Below are positions 19,239 to 27,357 of a stretch of DNA of 64,000 nucleotides, one piece after another. Origin of the DNA: Geothermobacter ehrlichii (GTDB lineage Bacteria > Desulfobacterota > Desulfuromonadia > Desulfuromonadales > Geothermobacteraceae). The translations under genes were made by a program, and so were the position numbers. Numbering within the stretch: position 1 is the stretch's first letter; every line of letters starts with the position of its first letter. Under the pieces are notes generated by a model. It did no database searches. It saw nothing but the letters and a program-made list of their open reading frames with translations, and was not told the origin of the DNA. The stretch is taken from NCBI RefSeq assembly GCF_008124615.1, contig NZ_VNIB01000003.1:1-64000 (forward strand). Reading direction: 5' to 3'.

Positions 19239-19376
19239 AGGTTGTTGAAAACTGTTGCGGTTGGCGATACGGTGTTGAAAACGGCCTCAAAATGCTCATT
19301 TACTGGTATGTAAACTGCGCTTTGTCAGCCGTTTTCGCCTTGTCTTGCCCGCCCTCATTACGTTTTTCAACACCCA
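19239..19376. repeat. MITE-like palindromic element
   Basis: The ends are GGTTGTTGAAAAC (left, near 19240) and GTTTTTCAACACC (right, 19362-19374), imperfect inverted repeats. A second left-type arm, GGTGTTGAAAACGG, occurs at 19271-19284 and pairs with GCCGTTTTC near 19328. Inside is a TTTACTGGTATGTAAA palindrome. It has no coding frame. It lies between the SPASM gene and the riboswitch and could supply promoter elements to either side. Confidence 0.65.
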
Positions 19377-19383
19377 TGTAAAG

Positions 19384-19498
19384 AGAGTTTGACTCCGAGC
19401 CCGGCTGCCTAAGGGGATTGCCTATGGCGAAGGGCCGATGGGTTGGGCCGGAAACGGCTCCGCCTCCCTGGTGGAAAGGAGAGGGACTGGTCTTTTTA
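19384..19498 (+). ncRNA. Moco/Tuco riboswitch upstream of AOR
   Basis: The leader carries the conserved blocks of the Moco RNA motif: ACTCCGAGCC near 19392, GGCTGCCTAAGGGGA just after, then GGAAACGGCTCCGCCTCC near 19450-19467 and GGTGGAAAGGAGAGG to about 19485. GAGCC pairs with GGCTC, and CCTCCC with the GGAG-containing end. Outer AAAGA (about 19380) can pair with TCTTT (19491-19495). The element ends 20-30 bases before the AOR start. Riboswitches of this class sense molybdenum or tungsten cofactor; sitting before a tungsten-type AOR, this one is probably of the Tuco type. Confidence 0.88.
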
Positions 19499-19518
19499 GC
19501 GTCAAAGGAGAGTTGTAA

Positions 19519-21255
19519 ATGGACAAGATCGTCAGAATCGACATGGGGGCGGAAGGTGGTCCGAAAGTCACGACCGAGCCGGTCGGAGAATATGCCGGTC
19601 TCGGCGGACGGGCGATTACCTCACTGATCGTCAGCAGGGAGGTCGATCCTCTCTGCCATCCCCTAGGGGCCGAGAACAAGCTGGTGATTGCGCCCGGCAT
19701 GTTGAGCGGTTCGACCGGGGCCATGACCGGGCGGCTTTCGGTCGGCTGCAAGAGTCCGCTGACCGGCACCATCAAGGAGTCGAATGCCGGCGGCCAGGCC
19801 GCCCAGGTGCTGGCGCGGATCGGTTACGCCGCCATCGTTATCGAGGGCAAGCCGGCCGGGGACGATCTCTACAAGATCATCGTCACCCCGGACGAGGTGC
19901 GGGTCGAGGTCGATAACAGCCTGAAACTGCTCGACAACTATCCTCTGATCGAAAAGCTGCGCGGCGAGTACGGCGACAAGGTGGCCTACATGTCGATCGG
20001 TTCGGCCGGCGAGCGGCTGATGCTCGCTGCCTCCATTGCCTGCACCGATCCGGAGCTGCGTCCCACCCGTCACTGCGGTCGCGGCGGCGTCGGTGCGGTC
20101 ATGGGTTCGAAAAGGGTGAAGGCTATTGTCCTCGATGACGCCGGGCAGAAGCCCCGGGCGCCGAAAAATCCGGAGGCCTTCCGCGATGCCAACCGCAAGT
20201 TCGTCGAGGGGCTGCGCAAGCACCCGGTAACCGGCGAAGGCCTGCCGGCCTACGGAACCAACGTGCTGACCAACGTGCTCAACGAAGCCGGCGGCTATCC
20301 GACCCGCAACTTCTCTTCGGGCGTGTTCGAAGGCGGCGCCAGACTGAGCGGCGAGGCCCTGGCCGAGCTGGAGATCAAACGCGGCGGGGTCGCCACCCAC
20401 GGCTGCCATCGCGGCTGCGTGATCCAGTGCTCCGGCATCTTCAACGACAAGGACGGCAACTACCTCACCAAGCAGCCCGAGTACGAGACCGTCTGGTCCC
20501 ACGGCGGCCACTGCGGCATCGATGATCTCGATGTCGTGGCCAGGCTCGACTACATGGACGACAATTTCGGACTCGATACCATCGAAATGGGCGTGACCAT
20601 AGGCATCGCCATGCAGGCCGGGCTGGCCGAGTTCGGTGACGGCGAGGCCGCCATCAGGCTGCTGGAAGAGGTCGGCAAGGGAACGCCCCTCGGCCGCATC
20701 CTCGGCAGCGGAGCGGCGGTTACCGGCAAGGTTTTCGGGGTCGAAAAGGTGCCGGTGGTCAAGAACCAGGCGATTCCGGCTTACGACCCGCGGCCGATCC
20801 AGGGGATCGGCGTCACTTACGCCACCACCACCATGGGGGCCGATCACACCGCCGGCTATGCGATCGCGACCAACATCCTGAAGGTCGGCGGGGATGTCGA
20901 CCCGCTGGGCACCGAAGGCCAGGTCGAGCTTTCCCGCAACCTGCAGATCGCCACCGCGGCCATCGATTCGACCGGCATGTGTCTGTTCATCGCCTTCGCG
21001 ATCCTCGATCAGGAAGAGACCTTCCAGGCGTTTCTCGACATGATCAATGCCTTCTACGGCACCGAGCTGACCGCCGACGGAGTGGCCGAACTGGGCAAGA
21101 AAATCCTTTCCGCGGAGCGCGAGTTCAACCGGCGGGCCGGATTCACCAACGCCGACGACCGCCTGCCGCGCTTCTTCTACACCGATCCGATCGCGCCGCA
21201 CAACCAGACCTTTTCGGTGTCCGACAAGGAGCTGGACTCGGTTTTCAACTGGTAG
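19519..21255 (+). CDS. Aldehyde:ferredoxin oxidoreductase family tungsten enzyme
   Basis: A 578-residue AOR-family protein. The N-terminal domain has GLGGRAITSLIVSREVDPLC and APGMLSGSTGAMTGRLSVGC, matching the bis-pyranopterin binding part. The iron-sulfur ligands are GCHRGCVIQC (Cys296, 300, 304) plus a distal Cys488 in DSTGMCLF. The enzyme is expected to bind tungstopterin and one [4Fe-4S] cluster and to interconvert an aldehyde and a carboxylate with ferredoxin. The real substrate cannot be read from sequence. The ribosome site is AAAGGAGAG. It is the first gene after the riboswitch and leads a likely operon with two sulfur-carrier-like proteins and an E1-like enzyme. Confidence 0.93.
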   Translation: MDKIVRIDMGAEGGPKVTTEPVGEYAGLGGRAITSLIVSREVDPLCHPLGAENKLVIAPGMLSGSTGAMTGRLSVGCKSPLTGTIKESNAGGQAAQVLARIGYAAIVIEGKPAGDDLYKIIVTPDEVRVEVDNSLKLLDNYPLIEKLRGEYGDKVAYMSIGSAGERLMLAASIACTDPELRPTRHCGRGGVGAVMGSKRVKAIVLDDAGQKPRAPKNPEAFRDANRKFVEGLRKHPVTGEGLPAYGTNVLTNVLNEAGGYPTRNFSSGVFEGGARLSGEALAELEIKRGGVATHGCHRGCVIQCSGIFNDKDGNYLTKQPEYETVWSHGGHCGIDDLDVVARLDYMDDNFGLDTIEMGVTIGIAMQAGLAEFGDGEAAIRLLEEVGKGTPLGRILGSGAAVTGKVFGVEKVPVVKNQAIPAYDPRPIQGIGVTYATTTMGADHTAGYAIATNILKVGGDVDPLGTEGQVELSRNLQIATAAIDSTGMCLFIAFAILDQEETFQAFLDMINAFYGTELTADGVAELGKKILSAEREFNRRAGFTNADDRLPRFFYTDPIAPHNQTFSVSDKELDSVFNW

Positions 21256-21318
21256 GTCGATAAACGGGGGAGGTCGCTTGCGGCCTCCGCCCACGTCCGT
21301 GGTTTTTGCCGGAGGGTG

Positions 21319-21417
21319 CAGAGATGGAGAGAACGCAGAGGAAACAAAACTCGATTTTGGTTTTGAAACCAAACGAAGATTTGTTTTTTTCTCCGCCTCT
21401 GCGCCTCTCCATCTCAG
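21319..21417. repeat. CGCAGAG-type palindromic repeat, copy R1
   Basis: The left arm GAGATGGAGAGAACGCAGAG is mirrored by CTCTGCGCCTCTCCATCTC at the right, giving a nearly perfect 20-bp stem. Inside, AAACAAA...TTTGTTT and TTGGTTT/AAACCAA extend the hairpin. It separates AOR from the next gene without an open frame and belongs to the same family as the repeats at 30.2, 40.3, 55.3 and 56.4 kb. Confidence 0.7.
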
Positions 21418-21493
21418 CGTTAAATGGATTTTGACCTTTCTGGTGGCCGCCTGGATGTTCTGGCGGCAAACGATTTGGAATAAAGGAAGGGGA

Positions 21494-22105
21494 ATGTCCG
21501 ACAGACTCTCTCTCGAGCTGCAGCTGGCGCCGGGGCAGGAGACGATCTTCTTTCCGCTGCTGCAGGAGGGGGTCGAGCTGGAGCTGGAGGTCGGTTGCAG
21601 CGTTCGCGAGCTGCTGGCCAGGCAGTTCGGCATTCCCGGCGATTATCAGGCCAGCCGGATCAGCACCATCTTCCTGAATCACCAGGTGGTCGACGATGCG
21701 GCCGCTGCCCTGGTTGGTGATGGCGCCATTCTGGCCCTCTCCGGGGCGATGCCCGGTCTGGTCGGGGCAACCATGCGCCGGGGCGGGCGGCTGGCCGGAT
21801 TGCGCGACGGCATCACCTACCGCAATCCGGAGCGGGTTCCCGAAGCCAGGCGGGGGCGAATCCACCTGAAGCTGTTCAACCTGCTGCTGCCGGAGCTGGC
21901 GCCGCGGATTCTGCGGCGGGGCATTCTGCTCGCGGCGGAGCGCTGCTGTGAGCTGCTGGCCGGGCAGGCGGAACCCTTTCCTGAGCCGGATTGTTGGCTG
22001 GAAGGCCGCCGGATGTCGGTCGGAAAGCTGAAAGACAAGCTGCAGGGACAGGCGAGCGGGTGTCTGCTGCAGCTCAGGGTTCATTTCGGAGACGAGAGAC
22101 CATGA
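21494..22105 (+). CDS. AOR-operon protein with an N-terminal MoaD/ThiS-like region
   Basis: A 203-residue protein starting at ATG 21494 behind GGAAGGGGA; the frame is open to 21278 but that part reads through repeat R1. Residues 25-95 look like a beta-grasp sulfur carrier: CSVRELLARQFGIP, IFLNHQVVDD, then DGAILALSGAMPGLVG, followed by a basic stretch with MRRGG. The remainder (INL/ILRRGILLAAERCCELL) is helical and unassigned. It overlaps the next gene by four bases, so the two are translationally coupled. The role in tungstopterin assembly or AOR maturation is inferred from position; the fold call is from pattern only. Confidence 0.6.
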   Translation: MSDRLSLELQLAPGQETIFFPLLQEGVELELEVGCSVRELLARQFGIPGDYQASRISTIFLNHQVVDDAAAALVGDGAILALSGAMPGLVGATMRRGGRLAGLRDGITYRNPERVPEARRGRIHLKLFNLLLPELAPRILRRGILLAAERCCELLAGQAEPFPEPDCWLEGRRMSVGKLKDKLQGQASGCLLQLRVHFGDERP

Positions 22106-22326
22106 AGATTACCGTCAAGCTCTTTGCGACCTTCCGGCGCGGCCGGTTCGAGATCGAGACCCGGGAGTATCCGGAAGGGACAACCGTGAAGCAGGTGGTC
22201 GACGCGTTGGAGCTTCCCCGCGAGCAGCTCGGTATCCTGCTGGTCAACAGCCGGCATGTCGATCTCGACCGGGTGCTCGCCGATGGAGAGACGCTCGCCA
22301 TCTTTCCCCTGGTCGGCGGAGGCTGA
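22102..22326 (+). CDS. MoaD/ThiS-family small sulfur-carrier protein
   Basis: A 74-residue beta-grasp protein: ITVKLFATFRRGRFEIETRE, then EGTTVKQVVDALELP, VNSRHVDLDRVLADGETLAI and the C-terminal tail PLVGGG. A terminal Gly-Gly is the site of adenylation and thiocarboxylation in MoaD and ThiS, so it can carry sulfur for pterin dithiolene synthesis. In an AOR operon it more likely serves the tungstopterin enzyme specifically. It starts in an ATGA overlap with the upstream gene and is followed one base after its stop by the E1-like gene, its obvious partner. Confidence 0.88.
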   Translation: MKITVKLFATFRRGRFEIETREYPEGTTVKQVVDALELPREQLGILLVNSRHVDLDRVLADGETLAIFPLVGGG

Positions 22327-22327
22327 G

Positions 22328-23146
22328 ATGGACAGTTTGCAGGACTATCTCCGTGAGCGGGCTGATGCCGGGCTGATCGCCTGGCGCTGTCAGCTCGAGG
22401 CGGCCGAGCGGTTCGGCCTGAGCATCGCCGAAGTCGAGGCCGTCATTCTTGACAACGGCCTGCTGCCGGCGCGCTACCAGCGAAACCGGCAGATGATTTC
22501 GGTCGAGCAGCAACGCCGGCTGTTTGCCAGCAAGGTGGCGGTGGTCGGCGCCGGTGGACTGGGCGGCTACATCCTCGAGCAGCTGGCCCGGCTCGGCGTC
22601 GGAACGCTTGTCGTCATCGACAACGATGTCTTCGAGGAGAACAATCTCAACCGACAGCTCCTTTCGGCGCCGCGCCATCTGGGGCGGGCCAAGGTCGAAA
22701 TCGCCGCCGAGCGGATAGCCGAGATCAACCCGGCCGTCACCCTTGAGCCGCGACAGGTGTTGCTGGACGGCTCCAACGGCGCCAGGCTGCTGGCCGGAGT
22801 CTCATGCGTGGTCGATGCGGTCGACAACGTCAGCGCGCGCCTGGAGATCGAGGAAGTCTGCGAAAAGCTGCAGCTGCCGCTGGTGCACGGCGCCATCGCC
22901 GGCTGGTACGGCCATGTGACGACGGTGCTTCCCGGCGATCGGACGCTGAAGAAGATCTATCGCCACTGGCAGGGTGGCAAGGGGATCGAGGCGCAGCTCG
23001 GCAACCCCTCCTTCACCCCGGCCCTGGCCGCCAGCCTGCAGGTGAGCGAGGTCTGCAAGATTCTGCTGCGGCAGGGGCGGCTGCTGCGGCACCGGCAGCT
23101 GGTCTTCAACGTTTTCGACATGGAGATCGACGAAATCGAGTTCTGA
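22328..23146 (+). CDS. E1-like (MoeB/ThiF/HesA family) adenylyltransferase
   Basis: A 272-residue protein. After a 60-residue helical N-terminus comes the Rossmann ATP site VAVVGAGGLGGYILEQLARL, then VIDNDVFEENNLNRQLL and DAVDNVSARLEIEEVC, all standard for E1-like enzymes. It should adenylate the C-terminal glycine of the MoaD-like protein encoded just upstream. The usual zinc-binding CxxC pairs of MoeB/ThiF are absent: where CYRC is expected it reads GDRTLKKIYRHW. It probably works as an adenylation-only enzyme. It is the last gene of the AOR unit. Confidence 0.88.
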   Translation: MDSLQDYLRERADAGLIAWRCQLEAAERFGLSIAEVEAVILDNGLLPARYQRNRQMISVEQQRRLFASKVAVVGAGGLGGYILEQLARLGVGTLVVIDNDVFEENNLNRQLLSAPRHLGRAKVEIAAERIAEINPAVTLEPRQVLLDGSNGARLLAGVSCVVDAVDNVSARLEIEEVCEKLQLPLVHGAIAGWYGHVTTVLPGDRTLKKIYRHWQGGKGIEAQLGNPSFTPALAASLQVSEVCKILLRQGRLLRHRQLVFNVFDMEIDEIEF

Positions 23147-23395
23147 CCAGGAAGATGGCTTGCCGCGAAGCGGGGCGTGCTGTCGAAGGGTGACACGAGC
23201 GTGGATCGTGCCCTTGTCCGGGTCGTACGGCCAGGAGCAAGATCGCTACGATGCACTCTGACCGGGATCCGTTCCCTTTGGTTTGAGTTGCCGGGATTCA
23301 CGAGAAAGCTTGCTTGCCAAACCGCCGCTTCGGGTTTAAGGTGCAGCGAAATCCGTCCGGAACTCGTTTGGGAACAGACAAAGGCTGTTGAAAAG

Positions 23396-24151
23396 ATGGA
23401 TCCCTACCTCTGGCAACTTCCCCTGCTGTTTGTCGTCGGCGTGATTGCCGGCATCCTCAACGTTCTGGCCGGCGGCGGTTCGCTCCTGACCCTGCCGCTG
23501 CTGATCTTCATGGGCCTGCCCGGAGCGATGGCCAACGGCACCAACCGCATTGCCATCTTCTGCCAGAACATCTTCGCCATCCGCGGCTTTCAGCAGAAGG
23601 GGATGCTGCCGCTACAGCTGGCCCTGCTCTGCACACCGCCGGCGCTGCTCGGCAGCTGGGTGGGGGCGAATCTGGCGATCAGCCTCGACGACCTGCTGTT
23701 CAAGCGCATCCTGGCGCTGATCATGATCGGGGTGATGGTTTTCACCGCCCTCGACCCGATGAAGCGGATCCGGCGGCAACAGGTCGCCTTCGGCTTCTGG
23801 CGCAAGCTGGTGCTGGTGATCAGCTTTTTCGGCGTCGGCGTCTACGGCGGTTTCGTCCAGGCGGGGGTCGGGTTTCTGGTCATCACCGCCCTGCTGGTGC
23901 ACGGGCTCGACCTGGTGCGCATCAACGCAGTGAAGGTGTTCGTCATCTTCTGCTACACCTTCATCGCCCTCGGGGTCTTTCTCTGGCACGGGCAGGTCAA
24001 CTGGCCCCTCGGCCTGGCGCTGGCCGTCGGCAATTCCCTCGGCGGCACCATCGGGCCGAAACTGGCGGTGGCCAAGGGGCACGACTGGATCAAGAAGGTG
24101 GTCACCGCCACGGTGCTGGCCTTTGCCCTGAAGCTGCTGCTCTTTCCCTGA
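23396..24151 (+). CDS. TauE/SafE-family membrane permease
   Basis: A 251-residue integral membrane protein with about eight hydrophobic segments. The two TauE/SafE repeats are recognisable by VIAGILNVLAGGGSLLTLPL near the N-terminus and GVYGGFVQAGVGFLVITALL at mid-length. Family members export or import sulfonates, sulfite or other small anions; the ion is not defined here. ATG 23396 gives a proper first helix, though its ribosome site is weak (TTGAAAAG). The 249-base gap after the E1-like gene contains nothing I can name. It converges with znuB. Confidence 0.85.
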   Translation: MDPYLWQLPLLFVVGVIAGILNVLAGGGSLLTLPLLIFMGLPGAMANGTNRIAIFCQNIFAIRGFQQKGMLPLQLALLCTPPALLGSWVGANLAISLDDLLFKRILALIMIGVMVFTALDPMKRIRRQQVAFGFWRKLVLVISFFGVGVYGGFVQAGVGFLVITALLVHGLDLVRINAVKVFVIFCYTFIALGVFLWHGQVNWPLGLALAVGNSLGGTIGPKLAVAKGHDWIKKVVTATVLAFALKLLLFP

Positions 24152-24167
24152 TATCCCTGATTTTATC

Positions 24168-24942
24168 TCATCGCCGGCGGCGTAGCAGGGAGAGCAGAAA
24201 GAGGCCTCCCGCCGTCAGGACGATTGACGGGCCGGCGGGCGTGTCCCAGTGCCAGGAGGCGGTCAGCCCGCCGGCCACCGCCAGCATGCCGATGACGGAG
24301 GCGGCCGCGCCCATGCTTTCGGGCGAGGCCGTCCACTGTCGGGCCGCGGCGGCGGGGATGATCAGCAGGGCGGTGACCAGGATCAGGCCGACGATCTTCA
24401 TCAGGATCGCCACCACCAGGGCCAGCATCAGCAGAAAGAGGGCCTTGACCAGGTCGACCCGTACGCCTTCCACCCGCGCCAGGTCCTCATCGGCGGTCAG
24501 GCAGAGCAGGGGCCGCCAGAGCCGCCAGAGGAGCAGCAGGGCCGTCCCGCCGCCGAGATAGATCCACCACAGATCTCTTCCCGAGGTGGCGAGAATGTCG
24601 CCGAACAGGTAGCCGAGCAGGTCGACCCGGACCTCTTCCATGAAGGAGAGGACCACCAGGCCGAGAGCCAGGGCGGTGTGGCTGAGAATGCCGAGCAGTG
24701 TGTCGCCGGCCAGCCGTCCCTGGCGCTGCAGCAGGAAGAGAAGCAGGGCGAGCAGCAGGCAGACGGAGGTCACGCCGGCCAGCGGCGCCAGGTCGAAAAA
24801 GAGGGCGCCGGCGATGCCGAGCAGGGCGGCGTGGGCCAGGGTGTCGCCGAAATAGGCCAGGCGCCGCCAGACGATGAAGGATCCGTAGGGCCCGGCGACC
24901 AGGGCGACACCCAGTCCGCCGGCCAGAGCCCGCAGCATGAAA

Positions 24943-24950
<8 letters not shown>
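24168..24950 (-). CDS. znuB: Zinc ABC transporter permease ZnuB
   Basis: A 260-residue ABC-3 family permease with multiple membrane helices: GPYGSFIVWRRLAYFGDTLA is the family's N-terminal signature, followed by HAALLGIAGALF, and LILVTALLIIPAAAARQW lies near the C-terminus. It forms the membrane channel of the zinc uptake system with ZnuC and the periplasmic ZnuA. Its start overlaps the end of znuC by eight bases, so both are coupled. Family members also carry manganese or iron; linkage to a Zur-type regulator and a Zur box favours zinc. Confidence 0.92.
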
Positions 24951-25675
<725 letters not shown>

Positions 25676-25683
<8 letters not shown>

Positions 25684-26170
25684 GGTTCGCCTCCCGGCAG
25701 TGGTGACAGAGGCCGAAGATTTCCACGGTCTGCTCCTCGACGATGAACCCGGCTCGCTGCGAAGCGTTGCGGATGGAATCGTCCACCTGGCTGACGTTGA
25801 GTTCGTCCAGGGCGTTGCAGGAGCGGCAGATGAGAAACTGGCCGCTGTGGGGTTCATCCGGCCGGCAACAGCCGATCCAGGCGTTGAGCGAGGCGATGCG
25901 GTGAACCAGGCCGAGTCGGAGCAGAAAGTCGAGGGTGCGGTAAACGGTCGGTGGCGCCGCCCTCCCTTCCCGCTGCAGGCGGGCGAGCAGATCGTAGGCC
26001 CCCACCGGCCGGTGGCTCTGCCAGAGCAGTTCGAGAACCCGCCGCCGTAGCGGAGTCAGGCGGGCGCCCCGGGCGCGACAGACCTGCTCCGCCCGGTCGA
26101 GAGCCTGGCGGACACAGTCGCCGTGGTCGTGGTCCGGCGAAAAGGGTATGGAGCGGCATCCTGCCGGCAT
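25676..26170 (-). CDS. zur: Fur-family regulator, Zur
   Basis: A 164-residue Fur-superfamily protein: ARLTPLRRRVLELLWQSHRP forms the winged helix, PTVYRTLDFLLRLGLVHRI the recognition helix region. The structural zinc site is two CxxC pairs, CRSC and CHHC. Zur binds DNA with zinc and represses zinc uptake. It heads the zur-znuC-znuB unit and diverges from znuA across a Zur-type operator, so it probably represses both units and itself. An N-terminal extension, CRSIPFSPDHDHGDCV, contains extra Cys/His residues. The Zur rather than Fur assignment rests on this context. Confidence 0.9.
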
Positions 26171-26220
26171 GTTTTCCTCCCGGTGGACTTGGCGGCCGGG
26201 TTGGTCGGCCAGGACGAACG

Positions 26221-26235
26221 TGCTATATTATAACA
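26221..26235. promoter_or_regulatory. Zur operator between zur and znuA
   Basis: TGCTATATTATAACA matches the Zur consensus core TGTTATANTATAACA with one mismatch and is palindromic around the central base. It sits between the divergent zur and znuA starts. Confidence 0.8.
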
Positions 26236-26303
26236 TAACCCGGGCGGCGGAAAAGATTTCGCCCGGGACGTTGTTCCGTTTCTGCACCGGGAGGCCGATG
26301 CCG

Positions 26304-27203
26304 ATGATCCGCATGGTGGTTTTTTTCGTCTGCTGTCTGTTGACAGCGAGCCCGGTTTTCGCGGCTCCGAAGCTGGTGGCGAGTCTCAAGCCGCTGGCCG
26401 ATCTGGCGGCAGGGGTTGTCGGCGACCCTTCGCGGGTCGAACTGCTGCTGCCCGGTGGGGCTTCGCCGCACAGCTTCACCCTGCGGCCATCGCAGATGCG
26501 GGCCCTGGCCGCTGCCGACCTGGTGGTCTGGGTGGGGCCGCAGCTGGAAAACTTTCTTGTCCGGCACCTCGCCTCTTTGCCGGAGGAGAGGCTGCTGACC
26601 TTCGGCTCCCTGTCCGGAGTGCGGTTGCTGCCGGCCCGGCGGGGGGGTGCCTGGCGGCACGAGGCGGTGGAGCATGACGAAGATGGCGACATCGACCCCC
26701 ATCTCTGGCTTGATCCGGACAATGCCCGCCTGCTGGTGCTGGCCCTGGCCGAGCGGCTGGCCGGAATCGATCCAGAGAACGGGACGGACTACCGGCGGCG
26801 GGCCGAGCGGCTGGCCGGGTGGATTGCGGCGCTGCAGCAAGGTCTTTCCGACCGCCTGGCAGCGGTGCGCACGAAAAAGTACCTGGTCTTTCACGATGCC
26901 TACCAGTATTTCGAGCGCGCGTTCGGCCTCGAGCCGCTGGGAGCCCTGGCCATTCATCCCGACCGGCCGCCTGGGGCGCGCCGCCTGCGCGAACTGCGCG
27001 ACCTGCTGCGGCGGAGTGGTGCCGTCTGCGTGTTCAGCGAGCCGCAGTTCGAGCCGAAACTGCTGCGGGTGCTGACCGAGGGGCTGGCACTCCGTCACGG
27101 ACAGCTCGATCCGCTCGGAGTGGATCGTCCCGTCTCCGGTGCTTCCTACCTCGACCTGCTGGCCGGCCTTGGCGACGGGCTGGTCTCCTGCTTGTCCAAC
27201 TAA
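26304..27203 (+). CDS. znuA: Periplasmic zinc-binding protein ZnuA
   Basis: A 299-residue cluster A-I solute-binding protein with a signal peptide ending TASPVFA. Metal ligands expected for ZnuA are seen: His in GASPHSFTL, an acidic/His loop HDEDGDIDPHLWLD, His in YLVFHDAYQYFE, and an acidic residue near the C-terminus. The loop is short compared with E. coli ZnuA. It captures zinc in the periplasm for ZnuBC. ATG 26304 has GGGAGG nine bases upstream; 26298 is too close. The Zur box lies about 70 bases upstream. Confidence 0.92.
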   Translation: MIRMVVFFVCCLLTASPVFAAPKLVASLKPLADLAAGVVGDPSRVELLLPGGASPHSFTLRPSQMRALAAADLVVWVGPQLENFLVRHLASLPEERLLTFGSLSGVRLLPARRGGAWRHEAVEHDEDGDIDPHLWLDPDNARLLVLALAERLAGIDPENGTDYRRRAERLAGWIAALQQGLSDRLAAVRTKKYLVFHDAYQYFERAFGLEPLGALAIHPDRPPGARRLRELRDLLRRSGAVCVFSEPQFEPKLLRVLTEGLALRHGQLDPLGVDRPVSGASYLDLLAGLGDGLVSCLSN

Positions 27204-27357
27204 AGGACACGGCCTGTCGCATTCCTGTCGCCGGCGACGTCGCCGAAGCGTTTTGTCCGTCCGAAAAGGGCGCAATTTCGGCAGTTTGCTTCGGCACGGT
27301 TTGTGTTTCTTCTCCCGCTGGATAGCGAAGAACCCACAGCGAGGGGGAGGAGAGACA

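Noticed and set aside
19299-19314. TTTACTGGTATGTAAA as a third copy of the propionate operator
   Set aside because: Its centre is six bases rather than five, it lies inside the MITE-like element and no TTGACA box follows.
19663-21633. A 656-residue minus-strand frame opposite AOR
   Set aside because: Shadow of AOR caused by GC-rich codon bias; no domain, and it runs through repeat R1.
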